DNA of 63,559 nucleotides, taken from positions 1-63,559 of the IMG/VR virus record IMGVR_UViG_3300044776_000025. One strand, written 5' to 3'. Of the stretch, positions 33,307 to 41,678 are shown one piece after another. This DNA is from a virus. The first letter of the stretch is position 1; each line of letters begins with the position of its first letter. The translations under genes were made by a program, and so were the position numbers. The notes below the pieces were generated by a model. That model searched no databases and was not told the DNA's origin. It was given only the letters and a program-made list of their open reading frames with translations.

Positions 33307-35597
33307 TAAGCAGGCCCAACTTTCTGAGCGCTGGACTGGCCAGTGCCCTTTGGCTGACCTGAAACTGGAGATCCTGAGTTTCTATTCGAATTTGATGCTG
33401 CCTGTCCACCACCTGGAGCATGTGCTCCTGGTTGTTCGACAGGTTTACCATCTGGACCCACCTGTGGAGGTGGGGCCATCAACATTTGAAGCTCAGTTAA
33501 GTTTTGAGTGACTAGCATTTCAACTTCTGGGATTTTCCCAATGATTTCACGCATCTTATCGGTGTTCAACCACTTGACTCGCTGGATAAAGTGAACCTGT
33601 GGGTCCATCCAGGGTTTAACAACAAGTGGTGGTGGTCCCTGAGGAGCTTCAACCCATCGTTCGAAGGCATCCTGCATCTGCATTGCAGATTGGACGTGAT
33701 AATTTAGTGATGGAACGAGATCTGTCAAGCCAAAGTTAGAAAGTAATGCGTATCTCTGGTCTGGATCGCTAGGATCAAGCAATTGTAACTGACTTGCTTG
33801 CTCAATTGCCGCTCTTTTGCCCAAAGCTGTCTTTGGCATGTTGCTTCCATCCTCAATTTGGACAGAAACCTGACCTTGTAGCTGTGCATTCTCGAAATGA
33901 CGGAATGTGTAACCCCTATTTGGACCAATCTGAGCCCAAACACGCTGGTCTGGGCCAAATTGTCGCTCAAGTTCGAGGGCAACCTGGAACCAATCTCGAT
34001 ACATCTCACCGCGAGACTGGAAAACGCTAGTAAATCGTGATTGTGAGCGTTCTACAAGAAGCTGTAGGGCTGAGAATGCCTCTACACCACTTGGTTTCTG
34101 ACCCTTGATGATGTCAAACGCCCCTGAAAGCTCCTCAATATCCTTGATGATCTGTTCTCTGAAGGCAAATAGGGATGATGGGATATCTTGGCCAGGGATT
34201 CTTTCAGGTTTACCCTGTCCACCAGCCGCTAAGACGTTCCATTTCACGATCAAACCGGGTTCACCAGTTAGATTTTCAATCCCTGCATTCTCTGGTATGA
34301 TCCAGACAGGATTTGCCATCCTCTGAACGTTCAACTGAATCAATGAGTCGAGCTGATTGAGCTGATCTTGCTTCTGAATTAGAGGTGATAAGGCAGATCT
34401 ACCATACAATCTACCACCCATGTGCTCATACTGAGAGTGAACGAATGGAAATAGTGGATTTCCTTCGATGTCAGTGTATGGAAGTGGGCCTGGAATACCT
34501 TCCTCTGGAGCTTGTAGAAGGATTGGTCCCTTATCTCCAATGATTCTTAGGACAAGTCCCTTCTCAAATTCAGGTGTAGGACGAAGCCACAGTTCGTACT
34601 CCGTTGCACCTTCGACGGTGTGGGCACCCGCAGCGCCAAGGTACGCGAACTGTGACCCAGTACCGACGTCATTCGTCAATGCAAGAGACTTGAAGATCTG
34701 CATCGATCGATCAGCAGGGGATTTCTCCCATGTGATTCGACTGATTATCTCTGGATGGTTTGCCTCGTAATAGTGTTTATCACGCCAACGCAGTCGGATG
34801 ATATATGGAAGATCATCAAATCGTGTGATATTTGGCGGGAAAGCATATTCAAATGGAGACAGTGCAGTAGTTTTTCCCTTGCCAAATGCAACGAACTCTC
34901 CGATAGGCTTTCCATCAGGTCCCTTAGCCTTTTCTAGAAATGTTCCCCTACATTGTGGGCAATGCTGTCCAGCATCAACGACAGCTTTTGGTGGAACGAC
35001 AGCTCCACAAGTTAAACACTGTTCATGTGGAACAAATACTTTATTAAATCTTACGTCCTTGTTCCAGCTAATCTGTAGACAAGCATTCCCAGTTGTAATG
35101 AGCCAGAAATCAGCCTCTCTCATCACTTGGTCCATATCGTGTTCTGTATGGATTAGTGGAGAGATTTGGTCTGTAATTTCTGCTGCAGCAACGCTCTGGG
35201 CATCGTTTCCAATTGGACGGGCTTTAACTGATAAGTTGATAGCACCAAGATTCGTTCTGATTGACTGAAGTGTTTCAGCCATTTTATTCGTAACGGGTCT
35301 TGGAACCCACTTCTGGAGCCGCTTATCTACCCATTCCCTGCGAGTTGGATGGAACGTGATCCACTGTCTATTTGCAACGTAGTAGAGATCTCGTAACCAC
35401 TCGCGCTCCCAAATCCAGCGATACTCCATTGCTTCACGCTTCAGCTTGTCGAACATGTCAAGAAGCTTCTGCTCATCCCCATAGGGATTCTGAATTATTG
35501 GAGCCTGAAGGCTATAGTCAGGTAGTGGATTCACTCCACCTGGAGCAAGTCCTGGCTGAGCCATGCCGAATGTGTTAGGAGCTGAAGGATAAGCCAT
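33306..35597 (-). CDS. Portal protein (P22-like length) with zinc-ribbon insert
   Basis: 763 residues. The helix FDKLKREAMEYRWIWEREWLRDL, YYVANRQWITF and the later QDQLNQLDSLIQLNVQR and EQIIKDIEELSGAFDII are typical of podovirus portals. It would form the dodecameric DNA port. A four-Cys insert (C194-x2-C197 ... C213-x2-C216; CLTCGAVVP, CPQCRG) is not a usual portal feature. Gly/Gln/Ser-rich, probably disordered C-terminus of about 60 residues. Followed in transcription by the membrane protein and scaffold. Confidence 0.82.
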   Translation of the reverse strand: MAYPSAPNTFGMAQPGLAPGGVNPLPDYSLQAPIIQNPYGDEQKLLDMFDKLKREAMEYRWIWEREWLRDLYYVANRQWITFHPTRREWVDKRLQKWVPRPVTNKMAETLQSIRTNLGAINLSVKARPIGNDAQSVAAAEITDQISPLIHTEHDMDQVMREADFWLITTGNACLQISWNKDVRFNKVFVPHEQCLTCGAVVPPKAVVDAGQHCPQCRGTFLEKAKGPDGKPIGEFVAFGKGKTTALSPFEYAFPPNITRFDDLPYIIRLRWRDKHYYEANHPEIISRITWEKSPADRSMQIFKSLALTNDVGTGSQFAYLGAAGAHTVEGATEYELWLRPTPEFEKGLVLRIIGDKGPILLQAPEEGIPGPLPYTDIEGNPLFPFVHSQYEHMGGRLYGRSALSPLIQKQDQLNQLDSLIQLNVQRMANPVWIIPENAGIENLTGEPGLIVKWNVLAAGGQGKPERIPGQDIPSSLFAFREQIIKDIEELSGAFDIIKGQKPSGVEAFSALQLLVERSQSRFTSVFQSRGEMYRDWFQVALELERQFGPDQRVWAQIGPNRGYTFRHFENAQLQGQVSVQIEDGSNMPKTALGKRAAIEQASQLQLLDPSDPDQRYALLSNFGLTDLVPSLNYHVQSAMQMQDAFERWVEAPQGPPPLVVKPWMDPQVHFIQRVKWLNTDKMREIIGKIPEVEMLVTQNLTELQMLMAPPPQVGPDGKPVEQPGAHAPGGGQAASNSNRNSGSPVSGQPKGTGQSSAQKVGPA

Positions 35598-35932
35598 TAG
35601 TTATTGTAAATTGGTAGTCCGAGTTTCTTTGCTTCCTCGTCGCCCATATCATCGAAGGAGAAACTTTCAATCGGATTGGCTGGAAATACTGGCTGACGCA
35701 CAATCTCAGGGACTGGAATCTTTAGACCGTAAGCTTTCTCAATAAGTTGTGCTCGCTCAACTTCTAAAGTATTAACTCTTATTCGGAGCCAATCGAAATG
35801 ATTCTGACTAGATGCTAGTTGTAATTTGAGAGAATCCCTCTCAGCTCGGATGGCTGATAGTTCTTCCCTCTGAGCATCAACTGTTTGCTTTGAGATATGA
35901 AACCATTCAACGACTGCACTTGGAACCCACAT
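35597..35932 (-). CDS. 111-residue coiled-coil protein
   Basis: After MWVPSAVVEWFHISKQTVDA there is a long heptad helix (REELSAIRAERDSLKLQLAS, NTLEVERAQLIEKAYG) then a Pro-rich end. Between TerL-side genes and portal; may be an assembly factor. Unknown family. Confidence 0.6.
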   Translation of the reverse strand: MWVPSAVVEWFHISKQTVDAQREELSAIRAERDSLKLQLASSQNHFDWLRIRVNTLEVERAQLIEKAYGLKIPVPEIVRQPVFPANPIESFSFDDMGDEEAKKLGLPIYNN

Positions 35933-36342
35933 TACAGGATCCTCATGACGAGTTTACGAAGTTTGAACTTTAGCGCACCGAGTCTCGAACTGAATTTGGG
36001 CAAGGTTGACTTCTTCACATCAATGATGTCACAGTAACGGACAAATGCTTGCTGCACTCGCCATGTCAAATCCGCTTCCGTGATTGGCTTATTGTCCATC
36101 ACCAGACGAATCGGTTTAGTCGAGATATACGGGCCATCTGTTGCCGGATTGAATGGCCCATCAAAGATTTCTCCATCTCGGATATGTTGGATATGCATTG
36201 CCCAAATGGATTCTACCGACTGCTGGCTCTTTCGCCGCTCGACTCGTTTGGCTATACGGTCCACAGCAGCCTGAAACACGTCAACGATGTTGTCGTTTCT
36301 TAGTAATCCGGGACTGATTCCATAGTTTTCGAGATCTGCCAT
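35932..36342 (-). CDS. 136-residue unknown protein between TerL and portal genes
   Basis: MADLENYGISPGLLRNDNIVDVFQAAVDRIAKRVERRK, then a short sandwich with GPYISTKPIRL and a basic C-terminus (RLGALKFKLRKLVMRIL). Overlaps the coiled-coil gene by one base. Not recognised. Confidence 0.6.
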   Translation of the reverse strand: MADLENYGISPGLLRNDNIVDVFQAAVDRIAKRVERRKSQQSVESIWAMHIQHIRDGEIFDGPFNPATDGPYISTKPIRLVMDNKPITEADLTWRVQQAFVRYCDIIDVKKSTLPKFSSRLGALKFKLRKLVMRIL

Positions 36343-36349
36343 ATCGCTT

Positions 36350-37825
36350 TTAACTCCAAAAATCCCCAGTTACGCTATCCGGCTCCTCCGGCTTCCCATC
36401 AATCTTTCGCATCCTAACAATCGACGCTTGTATCTCAAGATCAAGTCCCGATATATCTCTTGGTTTCTCAGTTTCCTCAACATGCTTTGGAAGAGTTGGC
36501 CAGGTCATTACTGCATATCTCAAACAATCTGGTAACTCATCGTTGACTTTGTAGACTTTTTCTTTCCTAGCCTGGCCATCTTTTGGCGAAGTATTCTCTG
36601 CCCAACGATAAGCCTTAAGTTGTTTGATCGTTAGTGGGCAATTCTTCTCGACGAACCAAAGCTGTTTAGCATTCAACCACGATTTTACTCGCTCAGTCCC
36701 TGCTACGATATCGTTCTCAGCAGGCTGACATAACAATCCATGCTGGGCAAGCTCAATCCTTGGCTGTCGTTCGTTCTTATTAATCGCATACCGTGTAGTA
36801 GGATTATGAGCAAGCAATCGGATTGAATTTGCGTGCTGAACGAACATCTTGTCGCGTTCGAGATACTCTCCAACAACAACAAGGCCTTTATCGGTTGAAA
36901 CTAATTTCACCGCCCCGAATGGATGGTCCGCCCCAGAATCGATGCCGACAAGGATTTGTCTCCAGGGTGCAATCTGCGGCCACTCCTCAATAACCGCTCT
37001 GATATCGTCATCCGTACGGAGTACTTGAGGTTCAATAGAGCCGCCGTAAACCGCGCCGGTAAAGATGACGAAATCCGCTTCATATTCCTGGCGATACATC
37101 ACCTCCGACATCTGAGCCTTTTCACGGGCTAGGAATTCTGGGGTAATCCTTGGATTCGCACTCTCAGAAGTCTTTGCGTGACAAGCCCAATATCCAGGAA
37201 CATCATCTTCTGCTGGTTTGTACAACTCCTCATAGACCCAATCGAAACTGCGGGGAGAGGTTGTGAAAAAAGCTACTGTGTCTCCAGCAAGCGAGGGACG
37301 AATTACATCCCAGTGTGCCTTTGTCAGCTCGCAAACCTCATCAATCCAGAGCCAATCAAGTCCCTGGCCTCGTCCTTGGTCAGGATCTTCTAGGGTCTGG
37401 AAGTGGATTAGTGAACCATTCTTAAGGCGTAAATCCTTGAACTCGGAGTTCCAATCCTCAACCCATGAGTTTGGGATGAGTTTCTGGAAAGCCGGAATAA
37501 CGTATCTATGAAGCTTTGGATTTGTTGGAGCGCAAGCCCAGCCAATGGTATTAGCTATACTTGATTCTTCAGCTCCAGCGATTGATCCTACTAACGATTT
37601 GCCCCAACGTCTACCGGCTATGATTGTGAGGCGGTCGAACTTTCTAGTCCCGAGGGTACCACATTTTGGACAATTGCCAGTAGGTGGCTGCGCCAAGTAG
37701 TAGATTTCACGTCTTTTAGCTTTACTACACTTCTTGCAGTACCGTTCCTTATGAGCGTTTAAGAAGGCACTCTGGTCAGGCTGATGGAACAGCTTCTCGG
37801 CCGGGAGTGAAATCCATTTAGCCAT
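36350..37825 (-). CDS. Terminase large subunit
   Basis: 491 residues. ATPase: Walker A AGRRWGKS (70-77), Walker B LDWLWIDEV (WIDE 160-163), coupling motif TTSP near 188. Nuclease: GIDSGADHPFGAV with D296 and acidic residues around NDELPDCLRYAVM. It powers DNA packaging and cuts the concatemer. Before Walker A lies an extra zinc-ribbon-like segment (C30, C33, C52, C55). Overlaps the small gene upstream by 8 bases. Complete and of normal length. Confidence 0.92.
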   Translation of the reverse strand: MAKWISLPAEKLFHQPDQSAFLNAHKERYCKKCSKAKRREIYYLAQPPTGNCPKCGTLGTRKFDRLTIIAGRRWGKSLVGSIAGAEESSIANTIGWACAPTNPKLHRYVIPAFQKLIPNSWVEDWNSEFKDLRLKNGSLIHFQTLEDPDQGRGQGLDWLWIDEVCELTKAHWDVIRPSLAGDTVAFFTTSPRSFDWVYEELYKPAEDDVPGYWACHAKTSESANPRITPEFLAREKAQMSEVMYRQEYEADFVIFTGAVYGGSIEPQVLRTDDDIRAVIEEWPQIAPWRQILVGIDSGADHPFGAVKLVSTDKGLVVVGEYLERDKMFVQHANSIRLLAHNPTTRYAINKNERQPRIELAQHGLLCQPAENDIVAGTERVKSWLNAKQLWFVEKNCPLTIKQLKAYRWAENTSPKDGQARKEKVYKVNDELPDCLRYAVMTWPTLPKHVEETEKPRDISGLDLEIQASIVRMRKIDGKPEEPDSVTGDFWS

Positions 37826-38012
37826 ACTTTGTGCCGATTAACCCCTTAAGAGCTAAGATCCCTTGCGCCCTCTTGGAGTTGTTATCTCCTCCAGGCGGTC
37901 TGGTGAATGGTTGCCCAGTAGGGGCTACAACATTCGAGTAAGGAGCCTGTAACCTTGGCTTATCATTAACCTGCTTCAGAATCGGCTCAAGGGATTGGGT
38001 ATCAGCGGGCAT
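37818..38012 (-). CDS. 64-residue unknown protein beside terminase
   Basis: MPADTQSLEPILKQVNDKPRL, Pro/Thr-rich centre (APTGQPFTRPPGGDNN) and KRAQGILALKGLIGTKYG. Overlaps neighbours at both ends. Unknown. Confidence 0.5.
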   Translation of the reverse strand: MPADTQSLEPILKQVNDKPRLQAPYSNVVAPTGQPFTRPPGGDNNSKRAQGILALKGLIGTKYG

Positions 38013-38200
38013 TAGTCGTTATCGTAGTCCTCGTCGCAGTAGTCATCTGTAACGTTGAACGAGGTAGGTGGATAACGCTTTTTAGGGTCATTTGGGGCAT
38101 TCATAGCCTCATCAAACGACTCACCCTTTTTCTTGTCTGGGAAAGAGTTCTTACCTGGAGCTACGTCGCTCCGGTGTGTTTCAGGATATTTGTCAGCCAT
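38012..38200 (-). CDS. 62-residue acidic protein
   Basis: MADKYPETHRSDVAPGKNSFPDKKKGESF..., ending in an Asp-rich tail (DDYCDEDYDND). Probably disordered. Overlaps both neighbours (TAATG). Unknown. Confidence 0.5.
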   Translation of the reverse strand: MADKYPETHRSDVAPGKNSFPDKKKGESFDEAMNAPNDPKKRYPPTSFNVTDDYCDEDYDND

Positions 38201-38388
38201 TACTTGTGTGCCTTCTTAAGTCCTTCTACAGCTTTGGAGGCGTATTCCTTCTTACCACCCTTAGCTTCTCGTTTCTCTGACATCATGATGGCTATGGCCT
38301 GTTTACGGTTCTTAACCTTGGGACCACTCTTGGACCCAGAGTGCAGCTCACCATGCTTAAATTTATGCATTACTTCATCGTAGGGCAT
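38200..38388 (-). CDS. DUF6496-like basic protein
   Basis: 62 residues: MPYDEVMHKFKHGELHSGSKSGPKVKNRKQAIAIMMSEK and a Lys-rich end. The HGELHSGSKxGPKVKxRKQAIAIMMSEK pattern is the small conserved family known as DUF6496, found in phages and bacteria; function unknown, nucleic-acid contact is likely from charge. Confidence 0.78.
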   Translation of the reverse strand: MPYDEVMHKFKHGELHSGSKSGPKVKNRKQAIAIMMSEKREAKGGKKEYASKAVEGLKKAHK

Positions 38389-38392
38389 TATC

Positions 38393-39037
38393 TTAATCCT
38401 CTGGAACTTCTGTAATTTCTACAATCTTTGGCTTGCCAACGATATGCCCTGTTACGACTTGAACCTTGCTGGGTTCGGCAGATTCGATCTTCAACGCTAA
38501 TACTGTCTGATTCCCGTCACTAATACCTTTAGAATCCTGGAACTGCTTGAAAATGGTGCCCTTAGCAGTTTCAATTGTGACCGTTTTGTCCTTCTTGTCT
38601 AGAAATTCAGAGATATTGTCAATAACTTTCGGGATAATCTCGTATTCAATCCTAGAAATTGGGTCATCATACTTAAGCCAGCCATCCCTTGTGGCCCTGT
38701 AGATAATCGAGTTTAGACCATTAGCAGTAAGTCCAAGCCGTCTTGCTACCTCAGCGTTTTTAATCCCAGGTTCCTGCTGCCTCATCATGATTAACTGGGC
38801 GACTCTATCTCTAGCTGTCCGCCCTGGAATCATCATGGGTGCATCTGCATTAATTACCTCTGCCTGTGCCTTGTCCCTATTCTTGGAACCCAGGCCGTTT
38901 CCTCCAGCTCCATTTGGCCAAGCGAGGGTTTCCGCCTTCCTACGGCGTGCAGTACATGCGTTGCATGGGCACTCTGGATTCTTGTGGAAGGCAGGTCCGC
39001 CAATTCCTTTTTTACGCGGTTTATCTGGGTTTGGCAA
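38393..39037 (-). CDS. Probable terminase small subunit
   Basis: 214 residues from a TTG at 39037 (MPNPDKPRKKGIGG). N-terminal CPCNACTARRRK, a helix-turn-helix around ARDRVAQLIMMRQQEPGIKNAEVARRLGLTANGLNSIIYR (about 85-125), then an acidic/basic C-terminal helix set. DNA-binding plus position as first gene before TerL suggests packaging-site recognition. A second frame (38854-39123, MPPRIETLEILANPLEP...) overlaps its start; a frameshift or upstream start is possible. Confidence 0.65.
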   Translation of the reverse strand: MPNPDKPRKKGIGGPAFHKNPECPCNACTARRRKAETLAWPNGAGGNGLGSKNRDKAQAEVINADAPMMIPGRTARDRVAQLIMMRQQEPGIKNAEVARRLGLTANGLNSIIYRATRDGWLKYDDPISRIEYEIIPKVIDNISEFLDKKDKTVTIETAKGTIFKQFQDSKGISDGNQTVLALKIESAEPSKVQVVTGHIVGKPKIVEITEVPED

Positions 39038-39157
39038 AATATCTCAAATTCATCAAGAGCCGAAGTTGCCGACGGCTCAAGTGGGTTAGCTAAGATTTCG
39101 AGGGTTTCGATACGAGGTGGCATTGCGAGGTTCGATTACGAGGATTTTCATAGGGGG

Positions 39158-39204
39158 GAAAAATGGACGGGGTTTCCGCCTTCTTTCGAATATTCAAACC
39201 CCGT
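39158..39204 (-). terminator. Terminator-like hairpin in terminase leader
   Basis: Minus strand: ACGGGGTTT (39196-39204) pairs with AAACCCCGT (39167-39175), 9 bp perfect, 20-base loop, then CCATTTTT. It lies between the tandem promoters and the terminase genes, so it would attenuate unless read through. It is just after a 13-codon leader frame. Confidence 0.6.
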
Positions 39205-39207
39205 GGC

Positions 39208-39249
39208 CTAAAATTTGTCAGGAATCTCGCCGTGAGGAGGGGACAGCAT
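39208..39249 (-). CDS. Possible 13-residue leader peptide
   Basis: ATG CTG TCC CCT... to TAG at 39208, giving MLSPPHGEIPDKF. No strong ribosome site, but its stop lies 4 bases before the hairpin stem at 39204, the classic arrangement for attenuation. Support is positional only. Confidence 0.3.
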   Translation of the reverse strand: MLSPPHGEIPDKF

Positions 39250-39296
39250 CGGCGGCTACAACTGGGCGGAAAACCTGGAGAACTACTCTCAGTTAC

Positions 39297-39325
39297 ATTA
39301 TAACATAGAAATTGTCGATTGTCAA
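39297..39325 (-). promoter_or_regulatory. Consensus sigma70 promoter, terminase/virion block (proximal)
   Basis: Minus strand: TTGACA (39320-39325), 17-base spacer, TATAAT (39297-39302). A perfect match at both boxes. It reads into the terminase leader. Confidence 0.88.
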
Positions 39326-39454
39326 TAGGGTTGTTGAATTACACGATTTAACGTCTAAATGAGTCTATAAAACCATTAATTATAATTACCCAACCAATCG
39401 CGATTATGATCCCCATCACTACCATTTTGTGGCCCTCCTTGAGCTTAGGAGTGC

Positions 39455-39483
39455 ATTATAACACGACTTGTAGCCTTTGTCAA
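39455..39483 (-). promoter_or_regulatory. Consensus sigma70 promoter, terminase/virion block (distal)
   Basis: Minus strand: TTGACA (39478-39483), 17-base spacer, TATAAT (39455-39460). A second perfect promoter 158 bases upstream of the first, in the same direction. Confidence 0.85.
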
Positions 39484-39539
39484 GTACCCCCCAATATATT
39501 GGTATAGTCTACCCCTTTTAGCCTTAGATGACCTTTTTA

Positions 39540-40045
39540 AAATTTTTGAAAAATGACATAGCAGTTTGGCCTTTAGAATCAACAGTTTGGAGAATTTTTT
39601 GAAAATGACACACCCCTTTTTTAAGCGTGACACACCTGGAAGTTCTTTAGTTGCAACAGTTACCGCTTCTGTGTCACGAAAAAACACGCCCCTATATAGT
39701 ACTAATGACACAGACATAACATAGGCACTAGGGAGAACCCCTTTTAGGGGGGTTCTACCCATAGAACGTGTGCCTTTATGTTCTGCAGATTGAAATTTGA
39801 CATGGGGTGACACAAAAGGTGACACACCATCTATCCTTAATGGAGTCAACATCTTATGGGAAGTTGTGTCAAATCGATTTTGATGACATAGCAAATGACA
39901 TAGCATTGACTTTTTAAAAATTTTTTCTAGCTACCACCCCTCCCCCGAACTGACTCGAACTGACACGAGGGGCCTCCCCCCGCCACGAGCTGACAGCTTA
40001 TGACATCATACACATCTACATACCAATCGAACTGACAACATAGGA
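39540..40045. repeat. TGACA-repeat, AT-tract region; candidate origin/control region
   Basis: About fifteen TGACA copies, most in the plus orientation and often as TGACAYA: for example at 39554, 39606, 39628, 39715, 39807, 39819, 39883, 39895, plus reverse copies in GTGTCA near 39673 and 39866. The motif TTTTTGAAAAATGACA recurs near 39543 and 39594. AT tracts occur at 39535-39560 and 39908-39930. A hairpin AGAACCCC/GGGGTTCT lies at 39734-39756. No gene is convincing here (39330-40160). It divides the two transcription directions. Confidence 0.55.
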
Positions 40046-40161
40046 CAACACCAATGGTAGCAATAAGTTAGAGCAATGGGCCATAGGTTGATAATAGCTC
40101 ACTCAAGGCTTGTGATTCATTGATACAAGTGGTCGAGATCATTAGGCAAAGGGGCAGATAG

Positions 40162-40191
40162 TTGACATGGGATAGGGAGCCATGGTTAGAT
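40162..40191 (+). promoter_or_regulatory. Possible promoter for right-hand plus-strand genes
   Basis: TTGACA (40162-40167), 18-base spacer, TTAGAT (40186-40191). Perfect -35, poor -10. It lies just before the first plus-strand small genes. Confidence 0.4.
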
Positions 40192-40198
40192 CGGCGGC

Positions 40199-40285
40199 AT
40201 GATCAAACTGCTAATCGTCAACGTCATCAATCGCTGGAACGAGTGGCGCAACCGTCCACACTACATCTACATCGGAAGGAGCTAA
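40199..40285 (+). CDS. 28-residue peptide, perhaps a truncated DUF4326-like N-terminus
   Basis: ATG to TAA, then one base later the next ATG. MIKLLIVNVINRWNEW then RNRPHYIYIGRS: the closing HYIYIGR resembles the start of the DUF4326 family, which continues into an SxWGNP loop, but here it stops. It may be a relic or a real microprotein. Low certainty. Confidence 0.4.
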   Translation: MIKLLIVNVINRWNEWRNRPHYIYIGRS

Positions 40286-40357
40286 ATGCAAGCAATCATA
40301 GGCCTAGTGTGCATCGTGCTTATCGTGGCAATGGCCGGAAAGGTAAAGGGACAATGA
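40286..40357 (+). CDS. 23-residue membrane microprotein
   Basis: ATG after GGAAGGAG, a good ribosome site. MQAIIGLVCIVLIVAMAG then KVKGQ, and an ATGA overlap into the next gene. Membrane-inserting; unknown role. Confidence 0.55.
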   Translation: MQAIIGLVCIVLIVAMAGKVKGQ

Positions 40358-40737
40358 CAAGGCTAGAGATGTTCAATCATGCACGTAAGATCGCATTGGA
40401 CAATGGGATAACGGTAGAGACTATCCCATCGTTGTATCGCAAGCATGGCACTCCGGGTCGGAGTAGGCCAGACATACGGGTTATTCAACTAATGTCGCCA
40501 GTATGGTCAGAGTCTATGTATGCGATATTCCTGCACGAAGCTGGACACATACTAAGCCCTACTCAGATTGAACCTGAGATCGCCAATGGCTTGGCATTCT
40601 TGAATGTGTCCAATACGTTCCAGCAGCAGAATGAGATCGACGCGTGGCAATGGGCTGCCAAGAATGCCCTAAGCTGGACACGGCATATGACCGATATGGC
40701 CGTAAAAGCATTACAGACATATGGGATCAAGCTATGA
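40354..40737 (+). CDS. HExxH zinc metallopeptidase-like protein, copy 1
   Basis: 127 residues from the ATG in an ATGA overlap; a longer in-frame extension to TTG is rejected. FLHEAGHIL gives H61, E62, H65, and NEIDAWQWA with E94 can supply the third ligand, as in gluzincin-type compact peptidases. A related gene with the same order (HExxH then DEIAAWNWA, ending with a cWT helix) is at 45113-45472. Substrate unknown. Short for a protease, so it may be a minimal domain or an inactive binding protein. Confidence 0.65.
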   Translation: MTRLEMFNHARKIALDNGITVETIPSLYRKHGTPGRSRPDIRVIQLMSPVWSESMYAIFLHEAGHILSPTQIEPEIANGLAFLNVSNTFQQQNEIDAWQWAAKNALSWTRHMTDMAVKALQTYGIKL

Positions 40738-40982
40738 ATAGTATCGGGATTCGTCAACTGTTAGCAGCAATGGCAATCAATGCCAGAAAGGACACAATGC
40801 CGATCTACCTCGTAGAAGGACAATTCAAGATCGAAGCAGACGACATCGCGCAAGCCGAGAACATCGTCCAAAATGCCGTAGAGGGAACTAGACAGCACAT
40901 TGAGACGGTGGACGTCAACGCCGTAACGGACCTAGACAGCGACGATGACGACCTGTTGACAACCAACCGGCCGGTGGACTAG
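40734..40982 (+). CDS. 82-residue acidic protein
   Basis: ATG in an ATGA overlap with the peptidase-like gene. MNSIGIRQLLAAMAINARKD, then a mixed sheet region, and an Asp-rich end (DLDSDDDDLLTTNRPVD). Unknown; translationally coupled to the HExxH gene, so possibly its partner or inhibitor (inference). Confidence 0.6.
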   Translation: MNSIGIRQLLAAMAINARKDTMPIYLVEGQFKIEADDIAQAENIVQNAVEGTRQHIETVDVNAVTDLDSDDDDLLTTNRPVD

Positions 40983-41072
40983 CGTTAGACATCGAACGAC
41001 AGACCGGCAGGGCATACCGTCCTGTCGGTCACGACAACCGGACCTAGACGGTCCAAAAGGGGAGTAGCGACA

Positions 41073-41621
41073 ATGGAAAATCACGTAGCGGGAGATCTGG
41101 CGCGGACGATGGCAGCCACGCCAACAACGGCAGTGGGCGAAGCCATGAAAGACGCGGCAATCAAAGAGAGCAAGCGAACGGCCACAAAAGGCGCGAAGGA
41201 GGCGAAGGAAAGCAAGTCGGAGAATCCTTTCGTCAAGCTGTTCGGATCGCCCATCTGGACCCTGGGCGATCGCAAGGTCTACGATGATAAGAAAGTCAAG
41301 GGGCGAACCAATTCGACATTGGCGGTCGCGACATTTCCGCTAATCGCGGATGTTCTGGATCTTGAGTGCAAGATCTACCAGTCAGGTGAAATCGTGAAAG
41401 ACTCATCTGGCACCTATGAACAGCAGACGATTACACTCTCATTTCCGAGAGCATTAATCGTGAGCAAAAAGAACGCGGTTGCTCAAGTTCACGTCGAGCA
41501 GTTCAAAAACATCATGCTTGACTCATACGAGGCATGGATCTCGACGGTGGACGATTCAACGCCCGTCACGGCGGCATCGCGCCGCGTGGGACGGACAAAG
41601 CGAGTGCCAGTCACCGAGTAA
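41073..41621 (+). CDS. 182-residue protein with Lys-rich arm
   Basis: ATG after GGGGAG. A Lys/Ala-rich flexible arm (KESKRTATKGAKEAKESKS, about 34-52), then a folded part with FVKLFGSPIWTLGDRKVYDDKKV and LECKIYQSGEIVKDS, ending in an Arg/Lys tail (RRVGRTKRVPVTE). Basic; may bind nucleic acid. GC-richer than flanking genes; strong terminator after it. Family unknown. Confidence 0.65.
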   Translation: MENHVAGDLARTMAATPTTAVGEAMKDAAIKESKRTATKGAKEAKESKSENPFVKLFGSPIWTLGDRKVYDDKKVKGRTNSTLAVATFPLIADVLDLECKIYQSGEIVKDSSGTYEQQTITLSFPRALIVSKKNAVAQVHVEQFKNIMLDSYEAWISTVDDSTPVTAASRRVGRTKRVPVTE

Positions 41622-41639
41622 CAAGTAGCGCCAGCTACG

Positions 41640-41678
41640 GGACAATGGGACATCAAACCATTGTCCTTTCTATTTTCC
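41640..41678 (+). terminator. Rho-independent terminator
   Basis: GGACAATGG (41640-41648) with CCATTGTCC (41658-41666), 9 bp perfect, 9-base loop, then TTTCTATTTTCC. Ends the transcript of the 41073 gene. Confidence 0.85.

Noticed and set aside
39445-39906. 153-codon minus frame across the repeat region
   Set aside because: Composition follows the TGACA repeats and AT tracts, it has no ribosome site, and it covers two promoters. Taken as a chance open frame.
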